Assembly: GCF_950023065.1 (NCBI RefSeq)
Contig: NC_088678.1
Coordinates: 30,742,580-30,806,579, forward strand
Direction: 5' to 3'
DNA length: 64,000 bases
Source: Planococcus citri
Taxonomy: Eukaryota > Arthropoda > Insecta > Hemiptera > Pseudococcidae
A program made the position numbers and the translations under genes. This document shows, one piece after another, positions 25,653 to 36,282 of this stretch; the stretch's first letter is position 1, and each line of letters starts with the position of its first letter. The notes under the pieces are model-generated. The model saw only the letters and a program-made list of their open reading frames with translations, had not been told where the DNA came from and did no database searches.

Positions 25653-26114
25653 TTATAATAGTCTACGTTTCTTTATATCTGAGGCATCACAACGTGTAAG
25701 GTTAATCGAAAATTTGCGTTTCATACCTCTGAGATTCGAATTTTCAGGTGGTGGTGAAGTTTCCATTTGATTTTCATCTATATAGGTTCCACTATTTCTC
25801 CTATTGGACGTAGCATTTTATACAGTAGATAGGTATATTTCCCTAGTCAATTGGGAAAATTTCCTTTCCATTCTCAACTTTAAGTACCTAACTTCTGAAG
25901 TCAAAGTATTTAAATTTGTGAGGATCTCTAATTGATTTTTCTTCAAGTTGTCCAATTCGATATTTAAAATTACAAAGTTATTATTAATGATCTGGATCTG
26001 ATCATTGCGACATGTTAAATTTTGTTCTTCCAGCTGAATAACTTCATTAATCTTGGTTTGGGCCAGTAGCATATTTTGTTCTAGTTGACGAATTCTGATC
26101 CCATGAACGAAGAT
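25653..26114 (-). pseudogene. Coiled-coil protein remnant with basic nuclear-type C terminus, one in-frame stop
   Basis: The minus frame is open from 26114 to a TAA at 25820-25818, then continues in the same frame for 54 further codons to a stop at 25655-25653. The first part is heptad-like and rich in Leu, Ile, Asn and Glu (for example NIELDNLKKNQLEILTNLNT), predicting a coiled coil. The second part ends in DIKKRRLL, a basic cluster resembling a nuclear localisation signal. I do not recognise the family. The in-frame TAA suggests a decayed gene; an unseen intron or readthrough are alternatives. It lies 3' of a RING-finger remnant on the same strand in unusually A-rich DNA. Confidence 0.4.
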
Positions 26115-26518
26115 TTAGACTGAATTTTCATTTAAATAATCCATTATAAAAAAAAGAATGAGAAATATATACACGAATATGATGAAAAACATCAAGTGAA
26201 AATAAAAGTTCTTGAAGCACAGTAAGATTATGGAAATAGACGCACAAAATAAAAAGAAGAAAAAATTATATATCACAGAGTTAGAATTACATTAAACAAT
26301 GCACAACATAATTGAAAGTGATCGAATGAATTGCGGATAAAATAGTATTAGTATTTATAAGGAGAATTTATCAATTAAGGAAAATTTTGAAAGGATATGA
26401 CGTTCCTAGAGTAAAATCATTTCCCTCTATTATCAATTAAAAGTAAAAAGAAAAAGTCATTAGTGATTGTCATTTAGATAATTTGAGGTAGGTATATTCG
26501 AAAACAAGAGTGTAAAGG

Positions 26519-26662
26519 TTACATATATAATTTTTTTATCTCCTTGTAAGGTTCCCTACATATGGGACATTTATCATTAATTTGCTTAGCACATGAGATA
26601 CAGCATTTTGCATGGCCACAAGGTAGGTAGACAGTTATGCACTCCACATTCTCCAAAATTAA
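26519..26662 (-). pseudogene. C-terminal RING-finger remnant, IAP type
   Basis: Forty-four codons ending at TAA 26521-26519 spell the second half of a RING: YLPCGHAKCCISCA, then INDKCPICREP, then only ten more residues. PCGH-x3-C-x2-CA, CPIC and a very short tail are the pattern of the C-terminal RING of inhibitor-of-apoptosis-type E3 ubiquitin ligases. The first zinc-binding cysteine pair is missing: a stop lies four codons upstream of the readable part and no clear splice acceptor precedes it. It is therefore probably a decayed copy or a fragment of an exon. No BIR repeat was found nearby. Confidence 0.5.
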
Positions 26663-28830
26663 TCATGACGATCATCAGGATGACGTTTCATGTGGTACAT
26701 AGAATATAATTTTCCTCAAGTTTTACAAAACAACATGTTGGGCGTCTTTAAATAAACATTTTTTTTTTTCAGTTTTCAACTGCAATGATGTTTGCATCCT
26801 TGATTCGTTTATTTACAAAATTCTCGAAAATTTTTAAAAAATTGGCGTCATGGTCAAAAATGTCTTTATTTAAAATTTTTATTTAATTTCCTCTGTCCTG
26901 TACCTACCTACTTCTTGGATTATAAATTTTCAAAAGCTTTTGCCTTCTCTCTTTTTTCCGTGTTAAAGTTTCTAGAAAACCAAATCCTTCAAAATCAAAT
27001 CTGAAAAATTCAAGTATATTAAACCGATTCTCATGTTAAAATGAATAAGTGATGTTTTTTAGGATTGATTTTCGACCAGTTTAATAATTATGCATATTGC
27101 ATGTATAAGCTGAAACTTGAAAAAAAAGGGGTGACAAAAAATTAGTGGCCAAATTTTGGTAATAACAAACATGATAAGTAAGTATACGTATTTTGTAACT
27201 TCAAAACTTGAAAATTCATCAAGAATGGAAACAAAATCAATTTGGAAAAGAATTATTAGGTAGGTACGACTTTTTTTTCCAAAATGCTTTCTTTTTATAG
27301 TATACTATTGATGCATGGTATAAAATGTGAGAAAATTATGAGGAAATTCGCGATTTCAATTGAATTGTGAATTTTTTTCACAACTTTAGCAACCAACTTT
27401 CAAGTCAATTTTTTTATTTTGGCGAATTCAACAGTTTGTTGCTAAGTTGTAAAAAAGATGTGCAATTCGTCCAAAATTGCGAATCTGCCCCCTGGTTTTT
27501 TAAAAATTGTTTGCCCCATAAGAGTAAGTACTTGTATACCAGACACACAGAAAAAACCTTTTCAAAATGTACTTATAAGTTTTCTTGTGCCCTCGCTTCG
27601 TTTGGGTGACTTTTTTTTCGAATTTTCTGAAAAATAATTGTTAAAGACATAATAAGATAGTTTCGCAATATCTTGGGTAACTAAAGAAATGAAAATTTTG
27701 CAGGTCATTAATCGAATTCTTTCTAAAATTCAGAGAGTAGTCCACAAATCACAAAAATACGAACCTTGTTAGAGACTGCTTGAAATTTTTTTGACGATTC
27801 ATCTCGTTCTTTATCCAATAAAATTATGAAAAATGAGGCGATCTCGGGGCGGAGAGATGAGATGAATCTTGAAATCTTATGTATGTACCTTCATGGAGAA
27901 GAATATCTCAAAAAATCCTCTATCATTTTAGAATAATTATTTTAAAAATTTGGAGACTCGAAGAATTGATTTTTTTGAGGCGGGGGAAGGTGCGAAATTT
28001 CATTTTGGAAACACGCGAAAAAAGCACAAATTTTGCTTTTTGGATTTTAGTAGACTTCCTGAAAATTGAATTACTTATCTAGTCTTCTGAAGTTTTATAT
28101 TGTTTTTGATCATACGTGTTCTGCTATACCTACGTTAACGTTTCTTCGTATATGAAGATATTTTGAATTGCACGTTGCACCAGATCTTTCTCAAAGAATT
28201 CGTTATAAAATTCGTCGTGACATTTTTCTCCGGACATTTTCTTCGTTCTCAACCCATGTTTTTCTTGTAAACTGTTTTCTTGCCAATTAATAGTTTTGAG
28301 ACTTGATTCAAAATTATGTATAGGTAATCAGAGTTTAAATAGCTATGGTTGGTAGATCTTCAATCTTCGATTGAAGCAGTTTAAAGTTTCAAAGATGTTC
28401 TATATGAGCCCATATGCTGTACTGAAAAATTAAATAAGTAAAATAAAATCTGTGACTGAGCGACCGATACTACCGAAAGGCTCTCTAGTGCTGGTGGGAA
28501 CTAAGATGGTTTCAAATTGAGCCATTCTTCACTTTCAATCGTAAGCTGAAGTCGAATCATCATGAATTGCAATCCCCTCATCTCTTCAGGTGGGCTTTTC
28601 AAATGATGATTTTGAAATTTCCTTTAAAAAATAGTAGGTAGGTATATGATATAGGTAATAGGTAAATATTTGGTAAGGACTTTTTTTTGTCGCATCCTAT
28701 CATTCGTTCGCTAACTACGCAACAATGATACCGCAATAAACGTGCAAAAAAAATGTATTCAGTACACTTGGATAATATTATAGCCTCAATGTAATGTGAA
28801 GGAACATCAACAGCATCAGTATCCCATAAG
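26663..28830. other. Intergenic, AT-rich, no gene seen
   Basis: Scattered short ORFs without recognisable content. No strong repeat was noticed. Confidence 0.4.
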
Positions 28831-28839
28831 AACATTTTA

Positions 28840-29330
28840 ACCACGAGTACCATAGGGACTCAATTGTATACGTAGGCTATACAATATACATATACGAGTA
28901 TGCTGCGAGTACACGAACAAAAAAGCCAATTTCGTCGTGAATGTGGGATGTGTAAAAGGATAAATTGTCGACAGGCAGCACATTTTTATAATGTAACGTT
29001 TAAATTTCATTTCAACGCCGGTTCGCAGCTCACGGCTCGGCTCCATGAAAAATGGTACCGAATTTATATTAACGGAAGCTATTATAACAGCAGAGACGAA
29101 ACTTTCATCGAAAACCATTATCGTTTGTTTACGTTTATATTCCCTTCGTGCGGTTCCCTTGCCTTCATCTTCATCGCCATGGTGTTATACACAGTAATAT
29201 GTATGTACGTATCTCTATACTGTCTTATGACGCCTTCACCAACACAAAGTAACTGTAACAGTACTGTTTGTATAGCACCTACTTCACACTTGGAATTCGC
29301 TTGCCAGTAAGAAAATGTAACGCCCAATTC
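28840..29330. other. CpG-richer block open on both strands, unidentified
   Basis: A 136-codon frame (plus, 28900-29310) and two minus frames (29118-28837 and 29327-29118) are open through the same block, which is less A/T-homopolymeric than its surroundings. The plus product would have a hydrophobic segment (GSLAFIFIAMVLYTVICMYV) but matches nothing I know. It may be an exon, a conserved non-coding element or chance. Confidence 0.25.
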
Positions 29331-29472
29331 GTTAGATAGTAGGACTGTTCGGTTGGGTTTGTAAGATGAATATTTTTAGAACCCCTTTGATCACGTCGTA
29401 TCAATTTTTTTTATGCTTTCGTTCAATGTATTTGGCTTTCGTCAGAAATATCGTCGTAGCAGACGTAGGTAT

Positions 29473-29720
29473 AGAAAGATTCCTTTGATTTGATGAAGAT
29501 GATTATTTTGTCTGTAATAAAAAATGCATGGAAATATACGTGCATATAAATGGCACTTGAAGAAATATGTTTGAGTTATTTTATGATAGGAAGGTACCTA
29601 CTGATGAGTTGAAAGTAATATTATAAACGAAAACTGGTGTAAAATACTCGGATTACTTTGATGAATTCAAAAATTGAATGAAAAAATTGCTCCAGAGCCA
29701 AGAATAATAATTTATACATA
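29473..29720. repeat. Segment duplicated at 37218-37453
   Basis: About 245 bp beginning AGAAAGATTCCTTTGATTTG is repeated in the same orientation at 37218-37453 with few differences. The second copy directly follows the truncated secreted-protein copy, so the segment took part in rearrangement of that cluster. Confidence 0.75.
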
Positions 29721-29873
29721 CTTGAGTCATTCCACGTCAATTCGACCAAGAAGTGGTAGGGGTGGGTTGGCGAATAATGAATTTCGTGTCAATCAATTCT
29801 CCATTATTTGTTAGAACTTTCGTCGTCGTCGTCGTAGTCGCGCTCCTTTACAGGAGATAGCGTATACTTCCAT

Positions 29874-30158
29874 CTATATCAGCCGGTTTCTAGCGTATCT
29901 GATAGTTTCTTTCAGGGTCTTACAGGGAGAGTTGGCCGGTGAGTTTGTTGTTAACATCTCCGATCGTTTCCTCCCTCTTGTAGTTCTTCCTTGAATTTTC
30001 CCCTGTACCGCTAGCATGAAAATACCGTTTTCTCGTATTTTATGAGCTAGATACTTTAGCTTTCTGTTCTTTATATCTTCTACTACGACTTTCCGCTCCT
30101 CTCCTATTCTTGCTAATACTTCCTGGTTGGTGATGAAGTCCTTCCATGAGATCCGTAG
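29874..30158 (-). pseudogene. LINE 3' fragment: C terminus of a non-LTR retrotransposon polyprotein
   Basis: A 95-codon open stretch on the minus strand ends at TAG 29876-29874. It begins RISWKDFITNQEVLARIGEE, followed by IKNRKLKYLAHKIRENG and a basic GRTTRGRKR. This is the recurring C-terminal motif downstream of the reverse-transcriptase domain in insect endonuclease/reverse-transcriptase LINEs. A stop sits immediately upstream and no reverse transcriptase core precedes it, as expected from 5' truncation at insertion. The exact clade is uncertain. Confidence 0.7.
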
Positions 30159-30159
30159 T

Positions 30160-31108
30160 TAATTTTTTTATACCATAATAAGGAAATTTTATCTAATTTT
30201 TTTTCAAGATCTTCAACTGCAGATGTGATCGTTCTTCTTCTTGAAAAAAGAACTGTGTGCTGAAAAAAACTGCTTACGTGCTTGAAAAAAAAAGGTGGCA
30301 CTGAGAAATAGATTCGAGTTTTTCACAAAATCGATCTCGAGGACCTCAACTTTTTTAAATACCATAACGGAAAAAAATCGAAATCACTTCTATTAAATTT
30401 AAAACCAGTGGTTTCAAATAAAAAAATATCATAAGGTATTTTGAAACTATTGGTAAGTAGATATTTTATTTTTTTTATCAGGGGGTTCTCTCATGAATTC
30501 GTTGGTTTTTTATTTAAGAAAATTTTTGAATGAATTACTTAAATGAAAAAAAGGCACGAAAAAAAATTATAAATTTTTATTTTCTGTAAGCTGAACCAGG
30601 AGTGCGACCAAAAAAAAAATCGGCCAATTTATTTTCTTATTATGTACTTATTTTCTATCCATTTTCTAAAACATTCCCATCCTCCAAAACAGGTCATCTT
30701 ACAAGTCATGTAAAGCCCAGCAAAAAAGTTACTTAATACTTAGACTTACCTACATATTTGAAGTGACTGTTGTGAAATTCTCAAAAAGTCTAAGTTCAAA
30801 AGTCACATAGTGAGCTCAAAGGTCCTGTAAACAATCATATTTTTATCGAAATCTATGAAATGATGCTTCTGGAAGCACTGCCTCTTTATACTTCAGATTT
30901 AAAGATAAGTACCTATTTTCTGTTGAAAAATCCGCGAATTTTCATGATTTGTTAGACAACACCTATGCCGGAAATTTTGTGCTTTTATTTTATGTACGAG
31001 TATTTTCGGTTTGTGTTCATTTCTTTTCAAGATCTTTCTCTTTCTGCATTATTTTAAGAAATGATGGATTAATGTATGACAAATTGACGATGATTTGAAA
31101 AATTTAAT
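30160..31108. other. Intergenic, AT-rich, no gene seen
   Basis: Homopolymer-rich sequence between the LINE fragment and the tandem duplication. Nothing recognisable. Confidence 0.35.
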
Positions 31109-31110
31109 TT

Positions 31111-31333
31111 AATTTTATAGAAGTCTCATTCAACAAATTACAAAATCTCATCATCATCATCATCCTTTCGTATGACGTCACACAAATATCAACCAAGGTT
31201 TCATTGTTCCAAAGTTTCAAATAATTTTATAGAAGTCTCATTCAACAAATTACAAAATCTCATCATCATCATCATCCTTTCGTATGACGTCACACAAATA
31301 TCAACCAAGGTTTCATTGTTCCAAAGTTTCAAA
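31111..31333. repeat. Near-perfect 112-bp tandem duplication containing TGACGTCA
   Basis: Two adjacent copies start at 31111 and 31223. Each includes a short ATC microsatellite and the palindrome TGACGTCA, the consensus CRE site bound by CREB/ATF factors in animals. The block sits about 370 bp upstream of the TATA box of the first secreted-protein gene. Confidence 0.8.
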
Positions 31334-31587
31334 ATGATAGAGGTAGGTACTGCAGATCTATTTTCATGATCGAAAACCAAAACATTCTCCTAATTCCAAA
31401 ATCCAAACATTTTTTAATTACAATTTTTTTGGAAAAATGTAAATTTTCAAAAAGATTTGAAGGCATTCGCACAGTGACGGATATGTCTAAATGTCAAAAT
31501 TAATTCGCAAAAACCAAAAACGGCCGTACAATCGGCGCAAAAGGTACCAAATGGTTCCAATTTTTGTGTATTAATATAGTTAGATTT

Positions 31588-31820
31588 GAGCAATACCTGC
31601 GTGCCTACCGATTCGAAATTAAAGACGAGTTATTAATTTTATGTGTTTTATGCTTAATAGAGTGTAAAACTTTGAATACCTTCCGAATTGAAGAGAAAAC
31701 CTATAAAATCTATATACTATCAACAGAATGTCAAGTATATTGCAATAGTATTGCTTTCATATCACAAGTAGCTATACTTAAAGGTATCATAAGTCGGTGC
31801 TAAAGTTTTCAGAGTTCAAA
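31588..31820 (+). promoter_or_regulatory. Core promoter and 5' leader of secreted-protein gene copy 1
   Basis: It contains TATAAAA at 31702-31708 within AAACCTATAAAATCTA, 113 bp before the ATG. The whole module is repeated with high identity at 35449-35685, 36923-37156 and 39442-39622, which marks its limits. The transcription start is expected near ACTATCAACAG, about 31730. Confidence 0.6.
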
Positions 31821-32177
31821 ATGAAGTTAGCTTTGTTAGGTATTATTGTGTGTATGGTATCGATGTCATGTGCACACACGAATGATGGTTTTACACTTTC
31901 GGTATTCAATCGCGATGTGCCATCTGAAGTTCGTTTTACTGTAAATTACAAGCTAAACGGCGAATCTTTAAAAAAACAAGTGAGTCGTATTCCAATAGGA
32001 GGTGCAGAAGTAATCCACGTTCCTCTTGAGGCACACAATTTACTAGTATATGTTTTTGCAAACGAATTAGCAATAGTCATTGATGTTATGAAAAAAGTAC
32101 CAAAGGGCCGAAAATACGTTGAAGTTAGGATGAAAGGAAACCAACCAGAAGCTATCTCAAGTTTTGTTAAAACGTAA
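31821..32177 (+). CDS. Small secreted protein, copy 1 of a recent duplication
   Basis: This is a single-exon gene of 118 residues. It begins with a clear signal peptide (MKLALLGIIVCMVSMSCA, cleavage likely before HTND), giving a mature protein of about 100 residues without cysteine and alternating polar and hydrophobic residues suggestive of beta strands (FTLSVFNRD, EVIHVPL, RKYVEVRMK). I recognise no family. The reading can be extended upstream to 31797 only with GTG, so the ATG at 31821 was chosen. A TATA module precedes it. The paralogue at 35686 shares the signal peptide and last 25 residues almost exactly but differs at 28 codons, mainly in the middle, plus a one-codon indel. An extracellular or salivary role is plausible but unproven. 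Confidence 0.8.
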   Translation: MKLALLGIIVCMVSMSCAHTNDGFTLSVFNRDVPSEVRFTVNYKLNGESLKKQVSRIPIGGAEVIHVPLEAHNLLVYVFANELAIVIDVMKKVPKGRKYVEVRMKGNQPEAISSFVKT

Positions 32178-32415
32178 TATTCAATGCACACAATAATTGT
32201 TTGTTTGTTCTTGATTTATTTAATTATGTATTTATTTATTTAATAGGTAGGTATGTAGGTAGGCATAGTTATTTTCATTACCTATTTGTTTATTTATACA
32301 CATACACTGCACATGTTTCTAAATTTGCTGATTCATTCATTCGTCAATTTATTTGTAATTTGCATATTTTATCACAATATACGTAGACGATGTCGATGGA
32401 AGGACAGTGAAGGGC

Positions 32416-35271
32416 CATTCCACGTCAATTTGACCAAGAAGTGGTTGGGGGGGGGGGGGGGGTTCGACGATTGTTTTGAAATTTTTCTTGTGAAAAGACC
32501 TTTTAAAGGGATGACTAACGGCGCAAATCGAAGCGCTCCAGCCCATTTTTAAAGACATCCAGGGGGTGTCAAAGTTTTCAGTGAACCTGAGCAACCAATG
32601 AGGTGCAACGTTGTATGTGAACAGCTGATTTGATGCGGGCGCAGTATGTAAAACTTACATAAAATGCTATGACTATCTCAAGAGTTTTTAATCTACTTCC
32701 ATACTTGTATTCAAGAGCTTTAGTGATATCATAAAAATCAGTGTTGCCACTTTTTTCCATACCAAAAATTAGCTCAAAAAGTTTCAAAATGTAGTTTTCT
32801 TATCCTTCCGACTTTCAAAAATTCTGAAAAAAATATATTATGACAGTCTCTCCATCACTAAAACAACTAAAATTGAAAAAACTCACTCTGTTTTTTGTTT
32901 TAAGGTGTAAACTATCAAATAAACCAATTTTTAACCCAAACACAAAAAAAAGGTCAAAAAAAAAGTTGCCTAGTGTAATTCACGTTTCACTGAAAACTGT
33001 GAATGCAGAGTTATCATTTCATGTAGGTGCCTAATTACGTTTTACTTCTATTAGTCCAGTCATTTTAGCAAAATGTTTAGTCCAACCTCGAAAAAATTGG
33101 GGGCAAGCTGAATTTCACATTATTTGTTCAGATTGGTCTCTAAAACGCCGAAACAATTGTTTTTCGGCTTTATCGCCGAACTGAAGGGTCCGGGAGGGAA
33201 AATGATCAAATAAATATCCTATTACCATGACCAGTTCAGCTTTTCCCAAAATGGCGATTTCACCCTTACTCATGGAGGAGAGTGATAAAGTAGGTGGATA
33301 AGTATGGTGAATTTGCCCCCGAGAGCTTCAGGGTTGATATTTGCATGGAAGGTTGGTACCCTTGAGCACCTTCCGTCACGAAAGTTTCAGACCCCCAGGA
33401 CCCCCCGTTTTTGAGAAACCCCCCCTTTTCTAAAATTACAATAAAAATTTTTTTCGCAGCCCCATGTGAACCGATTTTTTTAATTTTTTGGTATGTTGTA
33501 AACATCCATAAGAGGCATCCCCACAAAGATTTTCAACCCCCTCCCCCCATATTTTCCCCTCAAAATGGCGTTTTTTAGTTTTGTTTGCCCGTTTTAGCAA
33601 TGATCATGATTCGGCACAAAAATGCGAATAGCATTTTTAAATGTATTTTTGACTCCTACAAAACATATATTTTTTTCAAAAAAAAATTTTTGGTGGGCCG
33701 TGGTCAAAAATTGAAAAAACTAACAGAGGGGGTTAAAAATGGATTCTGGTGTAAATCATTGTTTTTGGTAAACAAGGTGTCGTTTCCATATGAATCGAAC
33801 CCCCCGAACACGAATATGACGCCCAATCTTATGCTACCCTCATCCACACCCCTCCAGCGCCTCTACCCCTTCTCAATTTTTACTATATCAAAAGTTCAGC
33901 TATTTTCGTAATATTGGTGTCGTTTCCAAATGAATCGAACCCCCCCGAACACAAATATGACGTCCAATTTTACGCTACCCTCATCCACACCCCTCCAGTG
34001 CCTTAGCCCCCACCTCAATTCCTACTATATTAAATATTGAGCTATTTTCATAATGTTGGTATTGTTTCCATATGAACCGAACCCCCCGAACACGAATATG
34101 ACGTCCAATTTTACGCTACCCTCATCCACACCCCTCCAGTGCCTTAGCCCCCACCTCAATTTTCACTATATTGAAAGTTCAGATATTTTCATAATGTTGG
34201 TGTCGGTTCTAAATGAGTCGAACACCCCGAACACGAATATGGATTCCAATTTTTTGCTACCCTCATCCACACCCCTCCTTAGTGCGTCTGCCCCCAACTC
34301 AATTTTCACTATATTGAAAGTTCAGATATTTTCGTAATGTTGGTATTGGTTCCATATGAGTCGAACACTCCGAACACGAATATGACGTCCAATTTTATGC
34401 TACTCTCATCCACACCCCTCGAGTGCCTCTGCCCCAACTCAATTTTCACTATATATTGAAAGTTCAGATATTTTCAAAATGTTGGTGTCGTTTCCATATG
34501 AATCTAACACCCCGAATACGAATATGAAGTCCAATTTTATGCTAACTTCAACCACAACCCTATACAGTGCCTCCGCCCTCACCTAAACCATAAATGTTTT
34601 CACCAACTCTGATCAATCTTCTACAAATAATTACTCGGGTTGTTATTACTTTCAAAAGGGTTCACATGGGGCTGAGAAAAATTTTTTTATTGTAATTTTA
34701 GAAAAGGTGGGGTTTCTCAAAAACGGGGGGTCCTGGGGGTCTGAAACTTTCGTGACGGAAGGTGGTCAAGGGTACCAACCTTCCATGCAAATATCAACCC
34801 TGAAGCTCTCGGGGGCAAATTCACCATACTTATCCACCTATAGCCTTTATGAAAATTGTTTTAAAAAATGAAAATTGACAATTTGAAACGTGAACTCGAT
34901 TCAAAGGTCGATGGTTGGAACGATATGAAAACTACGTTTTGAATCTTTTCTAGCTAATTTTTAGTACGAAAAAAGTGGCAACACTGACTTTTATAATATC
35001 ACAAAAAAGCCTTTCAAAACCCCTAACTATTGGAAAGAGTTCCATTTTGGTACGTATTGTGGTTATCGAGTAATCCACTGCTGAAATGGATGATATTTCA
35101 AGTTCACTGAATACTTTGACACCTCTTAGCACTCTTAGCAGCCTTTGAAAAAGAGCTACAGGGCTGCGATTTGCGCCATTGACCATCCCTTCGGAAGGTA
35201 TTTCCACAAAAAAAATCTCAAAAAAATCGCCCATTCTACTTACTACTTCTTGGTCGAATTGACGTGGAATG
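32416..35271. mobile_element. Composite fold-back element with satellite core
   Basis: The outer arms, about 32416-32840 and 34890-35271, are reverse complements starting CATTCCACGTCAATTTGACC and ending in its mirror GTCGAATTGACGTGGAATG. An inner pair of arms, 33291-33478 and 34657-34840, mirrors each other closely (TAGGTGGATAAGTATGGTGA / TCACCATACTTATCCACCTA). The centre holds a 141-bp tandem repeat. No transposase ORF exists. The same outer-arm sequence occurs at 36283, 37868-39271 and, as a short end, 29721-29760. Confidence 0.65.
33776..34600. repeat. Tandem satellite, about six units of 140-143 bp
   Basis: Units begin near 33776, 33916, 34056, 34199, 34342 and 34484, each with GGTGTCGTTTCCATATGAAT or a variant, then CCCCGAACACGAATATGACG and CTACCCTCATCCACACCCCT. 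Spacing is 140, 140, 143, 143 and 142 bp. The last unit decays by about 34600. Confidence 0.85.
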
Positions 35272-35324
35272 ATCCAAATCAATGGTTTTTGAAAGAAAGG
35301 AAACGCCGAAAAAATGATCAATAA

Positions 35325-35448
35325 ATTCACGTTTCACTGAAAACTGTGAATGCAGAGTCATCATTTCATGAATATGAAAGTACCTAATTACGTTTTACTT
35401 CTACTTAGTTATGAGTAAAAAAAAAATCATAAATTATGAGATGTTTTA
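35325..35448. repeat. Upstream spacer duplicated in the secreted-protein cluster
   Basis: The block beginning ATTCACGTTTCACTGAAAAC is found also near 32978, 36806 and 39315, each time between a fold-back arm and (except at 32978) a TATA module. It defines the left edge of the duplicated unit. Confidence 0.65.
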
Positions 35449-35685
35449 GCAATACCTGCGTACGTACCTACGGTTTCGTAATTAAACACAGAGTTATTAA
35501 TTTTATGTGTTTTATGATTAATCGAGTGTAAAATTTTGAATACCTTCTGAATTGAAGAGAAAACCTATAAATTCTACTATCAACAGAATGCCAAGTACCT
35601 AGTGCAATAGTATTGCTTTCATATCACAAGTATTAGCTATACTTAGAGGTATCATAAGTCGGTGCTAAAGTTTTCAGAGTTCAAA
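35449..35685 (+). promoter_or_regulatory. Core promoter and 5' leader of secreted-protein gene copy 2
   Basis: Nearly identical to the module before copy 1. The TATA element reads TATAAATT at 35566-35573, one base different from the TATAAAA of the other copies. Confidence 0.6.
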
Positions 35686-36039
35686 ATGAAATTAGCTTTG
35701 TTAGGTATTATTGCGTGTATGGTATCGATGTCATGTGCACACACGAATGATGGTTTTTTACTTTCGGTATTCAATCGCGATGTGTCATCTGAAGTTCGTA
35801 TTGATGTATGGTACCAGCTAAACGGCGAACGTATAGAAAAACAAACGGGTCGTATTCCAATAGGAGAGGCAGAAGTAGTCCATGTTCCTCTCAAGGCACA
35901 CGATATAACAGTACTTGTTTTTGCGGATTCACTAATATCCAGGGAAGTTATGAAAAGTGCACCAAAAGGCCGAAAATACGTTGAAGTTAGGATGAAAGGA
36001 AACCAAGCAGAAGCTATCTCAAGTTTTGTTAAAACGTAA
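35686..36039 (+). CDS. Small secreted protein, copy 2 of a recent duplication
   Basis: A 117-residue single-exon paralogue of the gene at 31821. The signal peptide MKLALLGIIACMVSMSCA differs at one residue and the last 25 residues differ at one, while the middle carries most of the 28 changed codons and a one-codon deletion. Six codons differ silently by my hand count. The conserved frame and the concentration of changes in the mature middle argue that it is functional and diverging, not decaying. The 3' flank remains highly similar to copy 1 for about 250 bp and then enters the same CATTCCACG repeat arm. Function unknown. Confidence 0.8.
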   Translation: MKLALLGIIACMVSMSCAHTNDGFLLSVFNRDVSSEVRIDVWYQLNGERIEKQTGRIPIGEAEVVHVPLKAHDITVLVFADSLISREVMKSAPKGRKYVEVRMKGNQAEAISSFVKT

Positions 36040-36282
36040 TATTCAATGCACATAATAATTGTTTGTTTGTTCTTGATTTTGTATTTAATTATGTATTTAT
36101 TTATTTAATAGTTAGGTAGGTAGGTAGATAGGCATAGTTATTTTCATTACCTATTTGTTTATTTTTACACACACTACACACATGTTTCTAAATTTGCTGA
36201 TTCATTCATTCATCAATTTATTTGCAATTAGCATATTTTATCACAATATAGACGATGTCGATGGAAGGTCAGTGAAGGGCCA

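Noticed and set aside
31797..31820. Longer N terminus of the secreted protein starting at GTG
   Set aside because: A GTG start is unlikely in an animal gene and would bury the clear signal peptide that begins at ATG 31821; the same holds for copy 2 at 35662.
31946..32191. Antisense frames over both secreted-protein genes
   Set aside because: They are mirror products of the plus genes, which have signal peptides and promoters.
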